A stretch of DNA of 64,000 nt from Oegoconia quadripuncta. Lineage: Eukaryota; Arthropoda; Insecta; Lepidoptera; Autostichidae. Shown piece after piece: positions 46,651 through 57,713 of the stretch. The DNA lies in NCBI GenBank assembly GCA_949316235.1, contig OX438757.1, positions 10,162,657 through 10,226,656 on the forward strand, given 5' to 3'. A model generated the notes under the pieces. The model had not been told where the DNA came from, made no database searches, and worked only from the letters and a program-made list of their open reading frames with translations. The position numbers and the translations under genes were made by a program. Positions within the stretch are counted from its first letter, which is position 1, and each line of letters starts with the position of its first letter.

Positions 46651-48687
46651 TTAAACATTGTGTACAGCGACCTCTTGAGTAGTAGGTGATTGTTTCACTC
46701 GTCTTATTCGTTTATAACGACTTAATTCTCCTTCATAGTTCCGTGGGAGAGGCCCAAATGCGTCACTGTCTTGGTAGTTTGGTGCATTAATATAGTTTTC
46801 AGAGGGGGTATTACCTTCATCAACCAACGGAGTAGAACGCAGCGGGCGCTTTAGTTTTGCATTTGTATCTCTATCTTGTTGGTCTATTTTAGTGGTGTCT
46901 ACAAGCGTGCGTTTGTTTCGAGATCCGCTATTGTACATTAAGTTATCGTCTACTCCTTCTACACCAGATATAACACTATCTGTATCTGAACCTAGACTCA
47001 TTGTATCACTTTCCAAGTTATCGTTCAATTGCGAAAGTTTTGAACGATTAATAAAATCTGATTGAGAATTTCTATGTGTTACCTTTGAATGTCGTGAAGA
47101 TACTCCAATCCTACTGACGGAATCCTCTTCCATTGGCTTATCATTTACATGATTCCTAGCAAGGCTGGATGTGCGATCGTAAAAGCCATCGTCATCGAAT
47201 TCGCTCCCTTCATCGTTGTCTTCGTCATCATTTTCCGCTCGATATGGAACGAAAGCAACTTTAGCCTCTGGTAAAACACCAGCCGCTCTCTTTTTGACTA
47301 ATAGATCATCATTCTTTCGTTTCACTCTAACTAAAGGTGCCATGTCGGAACCAGAATATGGATCTGAATCGTCATATGAATTAGAATTGGGAAAAGATTC
47401 TTCCAAAGACTTGATAGAGTCGTCTAAATCTGAATATTTTTTTATAAATGTTTCTCGCTTATATAAGTTTGCGTTGTTGTTGTGTAATTGGGATTCGTCA
47501 TTCATTAGCCGAGATAATTCATCATCTTGAGGGCAAAAATATCTTTGGTCACTTGATGAATCTTGCAAATCTTTCATATTAAAGTCACTTTCTAATACCT
47601 TCGAATCATCAAATGATAGATCAAAATTTGCAATGTCATCTGAATTAGCCTCCCGTTTGTTTTCTGTCTTGGTAGCTTGTGAGCTGGCTTCTAGGCTAGT
47701 AGGGTTTTTTGAATCTGAAACAGGAGCACAAGATGTCATGCTATTAGCAGATTTATATTGAATCGGGTCATAGCTTTTTAATACTGCCTTGCTTTCTAAA
47801 TTCGCCGAGCCATTTGCGGTTTCGGCTGACTTTACAACCGACAAATCGTTCAAGTCAGGTTGAGGATCTGGCTGCTTTTCCGGGTCTGCGGATCCTGTGC
47901 TTGGGGCTCCGGTGTTTGTATCTACAGATCCTAATTGAAGTTTGCTAGAATCTGCCAAGCCACCTTCTAAATTATTTTCTTCAACAGCCCCTGCTTTTTT
48001 TGTGATTTCGCGTTTATTAACATTTTCTTTGTTTTCGTTATCACTCTCCATAATTTTCTTAAGTAATTCTCTTTTGTCATCCGAAAGTGAATTAAGCAAT
48101 TCTTGTAGTTCATCTCCGGTTAATTTGCTAACATGCCTTTTTATCGCGGCTTCTTCATCTTCAGTAACAGTATTTTCAAGTTCTTCAGTTTCGCTAGGAG
48201 TACTTAATAAATTAACACCCTCTTTCTGAAAGGAATCTTGCGTTTGACGTCGATCTCTATTCATGTAGTTCTTTTCATCTACTGCACCTCTGTTTTCAAC
48301 TTGCATAGTATTATAATATTGTTTAAAATAGCGTGCTTGCTCGCTAGAGTCAGCAGCTCCGTTATTATAACTATTTACATCTGCTTTATTTGTTTGTTCT
48401 TTGTTTGTTTCGGTATTTTCAAATAAAAAATCGCCTTCCTCATTTGATCCTGATGGAGATTCAATAATTTTTTTCATTTGATTATCCTCATTTTGCGGCA
48501 CCATATTATTGTTAATGTCTCTATTAGTCAAATGTTGGATTCTGGCTTGATCGTCTGCATCGTTATTTGCATTGTATTTATTAGCCTGGCGATGTTCTAG
48601 AAGAGATTGGTATTCGTTATCCGAATTCACAGAGTCTGCTTTCTCGTCTTGTATTTCATTGTTTCTGACCGATTTATCTTCCGGAAC
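46651..48687 (-). CDS. Acidic secreted protein (granin/prohormone-like), last coding exon
   Basis: This exon encodes residues 101-778 and the stop. The acceptor TTTTGGCAG/GTT at 48688 is phase 0. The product is rich in Asp, Glu, Asn and Ser and largely disordered. One amphipathic segment stands out near residues 280-313 (AIKRHVSKLTGDELQELLNS followed by LSDDKRELLKKIM). There are several basic cleavage-like sites: VRVKRKN and LVKKRAA (about 553-568), RNKRTL (about 691), LKRPLR (about 712) and RYKRIRRVKQ (about 757-766). Together with the signal peptide this suggests a secretory-pathway protein processed at basic sites. I do not recognise the family; a matrix or cuticle-associated acidic protein is an alternative. 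Confidence 0.85.
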   Translation of the reverse strand, partial: VPEDKSVRNNEIQDEKADSVNSDNEYQSLLEHRQANKYNANNDADDQARIQHLTNRDINNNMVPQNEDNQMKKIIESPSGSNEEGDFLFENTETNKEQTNKADVNSYNNGAADSSEQARYFKQYYNTMQVENRGAVDEKNYMNRDRRQTQDSFQKEGVNLLSTPSETEELENTVTEDEEAAIKRHVSKLTGDELQELLNSLSDDKRELLKKIMESDNENKENVNKREITKKAGAVEENNLEGGLADSSKLQLGSVDTNTGAPSTGSADPEKQPDPQPDLNDLSVVKSAETANGSANLESKAVLKSYDPIQYKSANSMTSCAPVSDSKNPTSLEASSQATKTENKREANSDDIANFDLSFDDSKVLESDFNMKDLQDSSSDQRYFCPQDDELSRLMNDESQLHNNNANLYKRETFIKKYSDLDDSIKSLEESFPNSNSYDDSDPYSGSDMAPLVRVKRKNDDLLVKKRAAGVLPEAKVAFVPYRAENDDEDNDEGSEFDDDGFYDRTSSLARNHVNDKPMEEDSVSRIGVSSRHSKVTHRNSQSDFINRSKLSQLNDNLESDTMSLGSDTDSVISGVEGVDDNLMYNSGSRNKRTLVDTTKIDQQDRDTNAKLKRPLRSTPLVDEGNTPSENYINAPNYQDSDAFGPLPRNYEGELSRYKRIRRVKQSPTTQEVAVHNV

Positions 48688-48701
48688 CTGCCAAAATAGA
48701 A

Positions 48702-48925
48702 AGTAACTTTTAATGCACTACGGCTTAGCGTTTGATCTCAATCACACCTTTTGTTAAGTGAGCTTAACACACCTTTAACTTATTTGAGTGACTGGCAATC
48801 TTATCTTTAACAACCGGAACACAAAAATGCTATCAGCACTGCTGCTTGGAAGCAGACTTGCCAAGAAAAATCGGTGGTAATTGGCATGCCGGATATTTAA
48901 AAATGCCATACCACCAACCAAACTA
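48702..48925 (-). mobile_element. tRNA-derived SINE (family 1), intronic copy
   Basis: TGATCTCAATCACACC, GTTAAGTGAG, AACAACCGGAACACAAAAAT GC, GCTGCTTGGAAGCAGACTTG and CATACCACCAACCAAACT follow family-1 order with many changes. It fills most of the 317-bp intron between the last two coding exons, so the intron owes most of its length to it. Confidence 0.7.
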
Positions 48926-49004
48926 ATAATTTATTACAACTAGCTACCGAAATCTGAAGCAATGATAGAAAATCGACCAAAGTACATCTTGTTAAGCTGC
49001 TTAC

Positions 49005-49130
49005 ATCATCGTCGTTGGCCTTTGACGAAGGTTCTTCCTCAGCGTCTTGTCTTAAATCATCATTTCTTTGCAAGGTCTGGGTTCGTGGGTGCTGTCCAGG
49101 TTCTTCTTCTTGACTATTCACGGAAGATAT
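49005..49130 (-). CDS. Acidic secreted protein, coding exon 3
   Basis: A 126-bp phase-0 exon between the acceptor TTATTTAG/ATA at 49131 and the donor GATGAT/GTAAGC at 49004. It encodes residues 59-100: ISSVNSQEEEPGQHPRTQT and then RNDDLRQDAEEEPSSKANDD D. The acidic composition matches the long exon, and the phase agrees on both sides. Confidence 0.78.
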
Positions 49131-49657
49131 CTAAATAACAAAAGGTACATTAAGGCATTAAATAGTAATTATAAATAGGTACCCATGCAACTGCATTTTT
49201 CTCTCAAATGACAAGACAAATGTGACAAAACCTAATGCTGCATAGTAGATAGGTACTAATAAAATTATACTCACAAATAAGCACATATTGCATTGTCTCG
49301 AGCTATTAGTGCATCACACACGTCGTGGAAATTTTTCCGTTGCAATCTCGAGTTGGTGTGCTGTGCTCGCGTGACTGATGTTTATTGAGCAAAGGATATC
49401 AACTGTAAGATGTGCGGTGCAGGCGCGTCTAGAAAACAGGACATCGCAACGGACTTTTCCCCGCACCCCATAGAGATGTATAATTTTGATCATATTGGGC
49501 GTAGGTACTGACAATAAGCGTGATCAAGCCAGTAAACTACTGTATTGTTGCGGGACACAAGTTCAAGACACGAGATCCATCTTGTCAGGCATCATTTTCT
49601 GATATCGTAGCATAGAGGTAATTGCATTTTAATACCAATGTTTTGTAATGGACTTAC

Positions 49658-49745
49658 ATGTCCATTTGCCGACGTATCGTCTTCCCGAAGGTTTTCGTCT
49701 TCTGGACCATCGCCACCGCCTTCGTATTCAACCTCTTCCATTTCA
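49658..49745 (-). CDS. Acidic secreted protein, coding exon 2
   Basis: An 88-bp exon between TTAATAG/TGAA at 49746 and GGACAT/GTAAGT at 49657. With two bases from the exon upstream it reads S-EMEEVEYEGGGDGPEDENL and then REDDTSANGH. Its phases (2 in, 0 out) fit both neighbours exactly. Confidence 0.78.
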
Positions 49746-50841
49746 CTATTAAAATAACATTAGATATATTATTCAAAAGGGATCACAAAAACAATTAAAG
49801 AGCATTTTTAACGAAGGTGAGGGTAATTATATGAAATCATTTTCAGTCTTAAACAGCCAAAACAGTTTGACGGCAGATAGGACGGTGGTAGCTAGCCACG
49901 CTGCTATTAAAAAAACCGAGTACGATGTAACATAATATCGAAAGTTACATTGTTGAACGCCAAATCGACATTGATTTATCGAATGATCAAAATGGCGATA
50001 AACCATCTGTCGGAATGCCATTTCGTCAAATGGTTTAAACCACAGTACAGAAATGAAACGATCGAAGGGTCATCGGGTCGAAAGTATGTCGATATTCCAA
50101 TTTGTCGGAATACCTACTGATTCGGCAAACGGTTAAATGGCCGACAGAACGTTAGGTTGATACCTACTTCAAAACATGAATATTCGAAATCAGTTTAGCG
50201 ATTGAGGCATGAAAAGGTGCAAACAAAGAGAGGGACTGAGTTACTTTCTACTTTTTATAGCCACCCTATGTATACCGGACATTATTATTTTTATGTAAAA
50301 TATGTATTTTTTCTTTGGCCTGTCAGTCACTATAAAAAAATGGTTTGCAAATTTTGAAACGGATAATTTACATACGGACATTGCAAACTTGTAAAGGTAC
50401 AAAGTACTGACTGTGCTTCATTTAATTACAATATTTTCATTGATATTCTTTACGTTGAGGGACAATTAAGAGGCTTTCTGGACTGCCTTAATTCTTCACA
50501 TACTAACCATTGCCATATTTCTAACTCCAAAATCATTATTGCTCATCCAATTGCGCGAAACTTGAATGTGCGATGGTTTGGTTGCGCGAATATTATCTAA
50601 TTGTTCACTTCCAGCAAATGAACCAGCGATCCAAGTTTCGCGCAACCGTCTTCGTGCTATCGTCAATCCAGCAATAGGGGTTCGTGATTACGTGGTAGGA
50701 CACCCAAAAAGAAAATTGTAACATGGTATTTCAAGAATTACTTCATTAGTAACCGGACAACTGTCTTAGGCCAAAGGGTTTAGCAGATAATGGAATATGG
50801 ACCATGTCTTCGCGATTCTAACAGCCCGTTGTCCCACATAC
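49746..50841 (-). other. First intron of the acidic secreted-protein gene
   Basis: It is 1.1 kb and AT-rich. It contains a short family-1 SINE scrap at about 49840-49920 (GACGGCAGATAGGACGGTGG TAGCTAGCCACG) and some CGGAATGCC/TTGTCGGAATACC words at 50005-50130. No coding sequence is seen. Confidence 0.6.
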
Positions 50842-50927
50842 CTGTCGTTCTCTTCGGCGCGGGATGGCCTACTCGACGCTCGCACCATGAAACAGCCGAA
50901 AAACACTAATATCAGCCATGAACGCAT
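50842..50927 (-). CDS. Acidic secreted protein, first coding exon (signal peptide)
   Basis: The ATG at 50927 gives MRSWLILVFFGCFMVRASSR then PSRAEEND. This is a classic signal peptide: a basic n-region, a hydrophobic core, and a likely cut after VRA. The donor GACAG/GTATGT at 50841 leaves two bases for the next exon. The open frame extends upstream only through a GTG, so the ATG is chosen. The joined protein is 778 residues (86 + 88 + 126 + 2037 bp). Confidence 0.8.
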
Positions 50928-51147
50928 CGCAATATTACACACAAAAATCACTTACAAAATCTGTCAGTTGACTGTCACAAGCGCAAAATAGACGTCTTTT
51001 GTTTATCCAAAGAATAAAATCAAGATGAAACTATAAAAAAAGAAGTATTGTTTCCAAAAATAAGATGAATAACCAAAACGGAATGATTTAAAAACTTTAT
51101 TGTCAGATAAAAAAATCTACACAATATAAAACATACTCGTAAATTGC

Positions 51148-51171
51148 ATGATGATGATGATGATGATGATG
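51148..51171. repeat. ATG trinucleotide microsatellite
   Basis: About eight tandem ATG/GAT units just upstream of the acidic-protein gene. Confidence 0.85.
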
Positions 51172-51386
51172 GCTATTGTAGCGTTCATCGACCCATACCG
51201 TCGTGTATAAATAGGTCATGTATAGGTACATGTTGGTCAAAGGCTAGAGTTGGTTGTGATGATGGTAGACAGTAGTATGTCAGACAGTGCAGACCTAGTT
51301 TTTGCCTTAGGCGAAGAATCTGCTTACGAGACACTCATTTCCTGATGACACTTTTAAGAAGTAAGTACTATAACGATCGTTGTGGA

Positions 51387-51722
51387 GATTTTTTTTTTTT
51401 GCACGACGGTTTGGTACTTGACCACAATCACACCTGATGTTAAGTGACGATGAGGTCAAAGGTGGAATCGTACTGACCCGGAAACCCCAACACATTTGGA
51501 GGACTGGCTATCTTATCTCTGACAACCGGAACACAACAATGCTATTAACATTGCTGCTTGGCGGCAGATTTAGATAAGATGGTGGTAGCTATCCAGGCGG
51601 ACATTTAAAATGCCCTACCACCAACCAAACCGAGTACTTAAACATGTACCCCGCTGGGATCGAACCCGCGACCTCCGAATCGTAAAACCAATGTTGTTTA
51701 CATTGAGCCACGGACGCGGTTA
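51387..51722 (-). mobile_element. tRNA-derived SINE (family 1), full-length reference copy
   Basis: Read on the minus strand: a tRNA-like head with GCGTCCGTGGCTCAATGTAA (A-box region) and GGTCGCGGGTTCGATCCCAG (B box), then a body with GGTTTGGTTGGTGGTAGGG, TGTCCGCCTGGATAGCTACC and GTTGTGTTCCGGTTGTCAGA, ending TTAACATCAGGTGTGATTGT G and an A-tail at 51387. It is about 335 bp. It defines the orientation and ends of the other family-1 pieces in this window. Confidence 0.85.
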
Positions 51723-51725
51723 GAA

Positions 51726-51785
51726 GATCTTTGGGGGAGGCCTTTATCCAGCAGTGAAGGTCTTTCGGCTGATATGATGATGTTA
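51726..51785 (+). mobile_element. RTE-like LINE tail fragment
   Basis: GGGGGAGGCCTTTATCCAGC AGTGAAGGTCTTTCGGCTGA TATGATGATG is the common GAGGCCTTTGCCCAGCAGTG GG 3' end of lepidopteran LINEs, directly beside the head of the SINE. Confidence 0.6.
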
Positions 51786-51955
51786 ACCACAGAGTACTTT
51801 TTAATGTTAACCCACGCGCGTACCTACGCGTACTATTTGCAATATAGTTTAGTTTATACCTTCAGTGTTCCGTAGCCAAATGGCAAACGGATCTCGAATA
51901 CCTAATTTCGTCACGTCCGTTTGTGACAGCATCATAATTCATATGTTTAATTGTT

Positions 51956-52620
51956 ATGTATGACACATCATGGGAAGATAATAAGAGTAATAAACCACCC
52001 CTAAATTTTGTTTTTGCGCCTACAAAATTTGCTAATTATAACTCAGGAATGAACATTGAACTTAAAATAGCTCTAAAAACAGCTGAAGATATTGAAAATG
52101 CTGCGAGATACATAACAATTTTAATTCAAGTAGCTTGCTGGATGAATACGCCCACAATTGAACACATAAGAGTTCACTTAGACAGACCTCTTGAAATAAA
52201 AAAATGCTATATCGAGGAAGCGGAGGCTGCGTCGTGTCCGGCAAACAAGCAGATTAGCCGTTGACAAAGCTGCATTCAACAAGTCATCAGCCGAGCTTAA
52301 GGTGATGTTGCAGGAATGGCATGATGACACACTTGAATCAGTTGGAGTCTCTGATTACTCTCTGTGGCAATTCACCAAGAATGAGGACAGACCACTAGAA
52401 GCAAAACCACCACTGAGACTAGATGTACGCCCGTACAGCCCAAGAGAAAGCAAATATCTTCGCTCCACACCTACCTGCAGTTTTTGTTCCAAATGAAGCA
52501 AAAGAAATGATCTCCTATAGTAATCTGAATATGGGTAGATATCCTCGCTGGAGGATGTACTCGAAATGTATGAAGGACCTACAAAAAATCTACTTATAGT
52601 TAAAGCAACTGAATGTAGAT
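51956..52620 (+). pseudogene. Jockey-type LINE ORF2 remnant
   Basis: A 102-codon frame starts MYDTSWEDNKSNKPPLNFVF and includes the linker-like TAEDIENAARYITILIQVAC W...TPTIEH and DRPLEIKK. After a frameshift near 52205 the sequence reads RKRRLRRV.QTSRLAVDKAA FNKSSAELKV, then LESVGVSDYSLWQFTKNEDR P and FAPHLPAVFVPNE. This order (EIKK...KRRLRR.WQ..R...DK..FN..S.ELK ... SLW..TK ... FA.HL..VF.PN) is the region before the RT domain in jockey-clade elements. Nothing of the RT core is readable. Confidence 0.75.
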
Positions 52621-54194
52621 GAAACTGAGGAGAAAAAAAAACTCAGGAACGAGGACCAAAAATTTGGCGCACATAGGTGTGTGGTATCGTTGGACAGATC
52701 TATAATCTATTCATTAGTCAAAATGGACTTTGGGGTTTATGGAAAAGCATTATCATGGTGCAGATGCAATTTGTCGGACAGGTCTGCAAAATAAGGAGAT
52801 GGAGCCGTAAACTCTTTCATTGTAATATCTTTGTACGCGCCATGTACAATTTCTTTTCTAATTTACACCTTTAATCAAAGTATGTAGACGAGACTTGTCA
52901 CATCTCTCTGGTACGAGTTGCAGAAGAAAGGAGTATGTATAAAGCATGTGCAACCGTTTTGGAAGCTAATGTTTTACGGGTAAATATAATAATTTAACCA
53001 TCTGAAGTATTCAGTATGTTAAACAATTTGGATAGGCAGGAAACGGTTTTTACGGACACGCAAGTGTTGACTTACTTTGGACCGCGTAAATGTGAAATTG
53101 TAAATACGCCTTATTTTAATTATACTACGAGACCTTAACCCGCCCATCTACTTTGGTAAACTCAACTATAACTTTTATTAAATTTGCATACTTCTAAGCA
53201 TTGCATAAGATAATCGAGGCTTGCATACAATTATCGTCGTTCTCTCATCGCTCCGTAACTCATGGAACTGCATTAAATGTATATATATTTACAATGAATG
53301 AATTGTAATGAATATATTTACAATTTAAATTAATATAATTGCTAGTGGCGTTTGTATATCTTCGCCGCGTTGAGAGTAATAAAAAAAAGTATTAAAAGAA
53401 ATCGTTATGCCTACATGAATTGCGGTGGAACTATGGGAGGGGCTTTCTTTACCTGCTCCGCCAGAAGACGTTCTTCTATATAGAATACAGCGGTACCTAT
53501 AAGTGACGGTTCTTTACCTCGTCTTTATTGGCAGCGGATTTGATACTCGTGTAGTGTCCGTTTAATGTGTGTACATTAAACCCACCTCCAAACTCTCCCA
53601 CTGTAACTCCTATAAGCTAATGAAAGTAGAAAAAAAGTCACACTTGACAGATGAGAATGAGGTCATCGATTCCAAATGGCAAAGGAGATTGACAATTAAC
53701 AGGAGACATTTTTAATAAAAATCGTAAAATACTTACAACAATTTTATTTTAAATGAGACCGTTTCATCTCTATCACACTTATTATGTACATTTGGTTTAA
53801 ATAAAACAAACCTTTGAAACATTTAACTGCAAAATCTTCAATAAGTTTGTGCATATTTGAGAAAAAACATTTACGCCCTAGATTCAATGTCATACAAATT
53901 GATCAAAGAGGTTCAAAGATTTTGTAGAAATACTCGATCACACTATTTGGTGTCTCGTCGCTCCCATACGCAGTGAAAGCTTTCTCATAACTGCACATAC
54001 ATTATATCCTATCACTATTCGTAATCCTAACTCTAAAATGCAAAAGGTAAAAAATCCAACTGATTTATAACGATGAGTACTTTTAAATGTAATGTGGCAA
54101 TAGGCGGCACCGCGTATCTGAGGGATGTCAGACTGTTAGCCAAGGAACACGGACCGAAACAAATGCCAAGTTTGAAGTCATTTGGAACCTTATT

Positions 54195-54400
54195 TTAACC
54201 CCAGACGAAAAACAGCTGTTGTGTCTGTGTAGTTTTTTTTATATTAAATATAAAAAACTACACTAATGAGGATACTAAACGATAGGACATGTTGTGAGTC
54301 ATGTTTGATGAAAATCGGTTAAGCCGATTTGAAGATATTTAACTTTTAACATGGTTTAGTGTATTTGTATGATATCTTTACTGTTCTAAATGTTCAATTT
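54195..54400 (+). repeat. Interspersed repeat copy (AACCCCAGACGAAAAACAGC type)
   Basis: AACCCCAGACGAAAAACAGC, GTTGTGTCTGTGTAG and GTTTGATGAAAATCGGTTAA GCCGATTTGAAGATATTTAA C match the 16358-16740 family in order. Confidence 0.6.
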
Positions 54401-54721
54401 ATAGTTCAAGTCCAATTCTTAATTATTTGTTTCTTTTCTATGGAAATAGTATAAAACAAAAGTATAAAGAGACCGAGCACACTGCAGTATAGAAAACATT
54501 ACATTTTCTGAGAGTTTACCTACCTATTAATTTAGAGTAAATATGAAACAAAATGGGTATATCTGCGATGAAGTATAATTTTGTGCTAAAGCTTGGCTTA
54601 AAATATCCTAAATGACTTCAACTATCACTCTTTGCGTCGACCATCCTAATACCGAAAACAATTGTTGGACTAATTTTTACGACGGTATGTTACCAAAATA
54701 TGACCAAATTTCACTTTAGGA

Positions 54722-54785
54722 CAAAAATATATACATTTTGGTAGAGCAGGTCAGTACCTACTCTATCAAAATGTATATATTTTTG
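54722..54785. repeat. Inverted repeat, 25-bp arms
   Basis: CAAAAATATATACATTTTGG TAGAG (54722-54746) pairs with 54761-54785 with one mismatch around a 14-nt spacer. Confidence 0.85.
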
Positions 54786-55945
54786 CAAAGTCCAGTGACA
54801 ATGAACAGTACTTTACGACTTCAGAGTTGAAGTCGCCATAGTGTAGTTGGTTACATGGTTTGATAGGTGGTGTCCACGTAAAAAGATTTCTCACGTTGCA
54901 TAGAACGTTAGCCTAAACGCGATTACTAAACGAAACGTATTCCAAGAAAAATTTCGTAGTTTCTAACATCAAATGATTATTTGATTACCCACGGACAGTT
55001 ATTATCATTTTCTTAATTAATAATAGGAAGATTTTCGTCAGGCTTTCTTTTCTTTGCATAGGCGCATATAGGGCGAAAATCTTCAGGACATAATACACTT
55101 CCTTTTAATTTGGACAACATGGCTATAACTGTCCGCGGGAAAGAAATGATTTGATGTAAGAAAGTACGACATTATTTTTGGAATACCGTTCCAATATTTT
55201 CGTTAACGCCCTGTATATTTTCAAATAAGCGACTCAAGGTGGTAACACAACCTATTGCTCACATAACATTAGAATACTTGGAATTTTGTGATTTGGCATA
55301 TAATAAATTCTATAAATTTAGAAACAAAAGGATTGTAACAATTGGTAAAAAAATTTTTATCACATTAAATGCCTAAAATTCCAACATATAAAACACCATA
55401 TTGCACCTGATTCAAATTCGAATCTAACCCAAGAATTTATCTCGTAAACAAGTCTGCATTTGGCAGATACTAGCTTATTAAAACATGTACATTATGTATC
55501 TAACTTTAGAAAAAACTATGAAAATTATTAAGACAAAGAAACTTATCTTAACATCAGATTAGGCTCTGCTCTGAATTAAGTTGTGCTTTTTCCATTTATC
55601 ACAATTATCGTACAATAACTATTTATACAATTATATCATCTGTCATACAGTACGTACCCTTAGAGCGGAAATTGAAATTAAATTTAATATAAACTGTCCA
55701 ATAACAATAATACAGGGGATTTAAACTCGTTCAGTGAAAATAGACTACAACTTACATTCATATAATAATTGGTCAACTTTAAAAGTTCTTTACAATTTAA
55801 GCTTTCAACATGTTTATTATATTAATATATCTCATTAGTTTTCACAGAGTGAGGTTTATCTTAAATAAACTTCTAGGTTTGGTAAGCATAACAATATGCT
55901 TAATTGTGGGTAGAAATTTAACATATAGCTGTGGTTATTTATCCC

Positions 55946-56156
55946 ACTAATATTATAAATGCGAAAGTTTGGGTGTTGTTACTCAATCACGCTATAACGC
56001 CTGAACGGATTTGCATGAAATTTGGTACAGCGATGACAATAATATCCTGGATTAAAGTATAGGGTATCTGCCATCACTTTAAGCCAAAATTTCAAATAAA
56101 TCCTGCGGGACCATACACTGAAACGACGCGGGCAAAGCCGCGAGTGGTTGGCTAGT
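55946..56156 (+). mobile_element. Helitron-like (Lep1-type) non-autonomous element
   Basis: It starts ACTAATATTATAAATGCGAA AG, has ACGCCTGAACGGATTTGCAT GAAATTTGGTACAG in the middle, and ends with the short GC hairpin ACGCGGGCAAAGCCGCG followed by GGCTAGT. A 3' hairpin just before a CTAGT/CTRR end is typical of Helitrons. It is about 210 bp with no coding. Confidence 0.75.
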
Positions 56157-57579
56157 ATTACTATATAAAAAAATAAATAACAAAACGATTAAAGACCTAC
56201 AAAAGTATGTAGTCTATTTTGTTAATTATTAAAATTGCGTAATTTGACAAGTTAACAGAGTATCAAGAATGCTTGAATTGGATAAACTGACCATAATATA
56301 ACTTGACTGGGTTTAACGAGTCAAACGTAATCCCTTGTTCTTCTACAGCCACATTCTTTGAAAGAACTAAATAAGCAGACGTAAATATGTTATAGAATCG
56401 CGAATAACGTCGTCCGTAGCACAAATTGAATCCTCCTTCCTATACATTACTCTATTAACTTGACAAATCCATTACAGCATGGGATTGCTATGACGCGACA
56501 TAGGACTCTTTCCTCGTCTGTTATAGCTGTACCCTATTATTTAAGAACTACGGTTCAAATTTGAGTAGACAGGTTATACATAAGACCAACTGTACAAAAC
56601 TGATAATACAAGGTTATTTATGTATACCTGAAACTAGTTTGATCAGAAACACGTATAGAATCGATTCCGGTTAAAACATATTGGGTTATTTTTTTTCCCT
56701 TAATTATTTATCTAATTAAGGAATGATAAACACCCTACAAGCGGAAACATAATAGTAACTTAATTCGCAACAATCCCTTATTTATTTTTTTCTAGCCGTA
56801 TTGATGACAAAATGTGTACTTTGAGTGTATCGACTTTTCGGTATACAAAATATAACCTTGTATAAGGTACAGTTATAAATTAATACACAAAAATTTGTCG
56901 CTATAGGTTGACCCGACTTATGTCTACTACTATAGCGTTGTATTGTGGAAATGGAATGAAATCCAATGTTAATATTTACATTGGTGTAGTCGCCTTATAG
57001 CGTGTATTAGGTTCTTTTCCTTTGAAATATTGAAACAAACATGATGACTAGACTCTTAAAACATAATAAAATGAGCATTAACAAAACAAAAAAAAACACG
57101 TCCGACTTGTAATGTCACTGCACTCGCAATATACCTATGTATTAGTAATAAAAATAATTTGTACATACAATCATTTATTTTAATACACAACTCTCCGTTT
57201 ATCCAATTTGCTAATGGATCAATTTAAACTTAAGAAGATTAATGTTTATATTAAATAGAAATTTTACATTTCCATCCTTTAACTTGTCAAAAGAACTGAA
57301 GATTAACTTCTACAGTCGAGTGTGTATAAAAAAGTGTAATGTTGCGAGTACACTGATATTTATTAACCTAAACTCTATTTTAAACTTAACACTAAAGTAC
57401 TATTTCAGATGGTAAAAATGCTAATCGCTAAATACTCTATACTGATAGAGTATCGCAAATGCAATTACGAAGTGATTCATTGTTTAAAGTGGCCACTGAA
57501 AGCTACTTCGCGGGATGTGATGAAAAAAAAACCATGCTTATTTTGGTAGATTTTGCAGTGTGAAATCAAATGATATTGG

Positions 57580-57713
57580 TGTCGATTCGGATGTACGCCA
57601 ACTAACTAAAACCAGTTTTGGAGTGGTGCCGTCACATCGTACTGTACCAGGGAGAAAGGACAGTACTACTTAAAAACTGGTTTTAGTTTGGTTGGTGTAC
57701 ATTCGAATCGACA
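57580..57713. mobile_element. 134-bp foldback MITE
   Basis: TGTCGATTCGGATGTACGCC AACTAACTAAAACCAGTTTT at the left returns as the reverse complement at the right (AAAACTGGTTTTAGTTTGGT TGGTGTACATTCGAATCGAC A), with a few mismatches. It is non-coding. Confidence 0.8.

Noticed and set aside
54722..54785. A possible microRNA hairpin
   Set aside because: The arms are almost purely A/T with a perfect duplex and no sign of conservation; a chance or transposon-derived inverted repeat is more likely.
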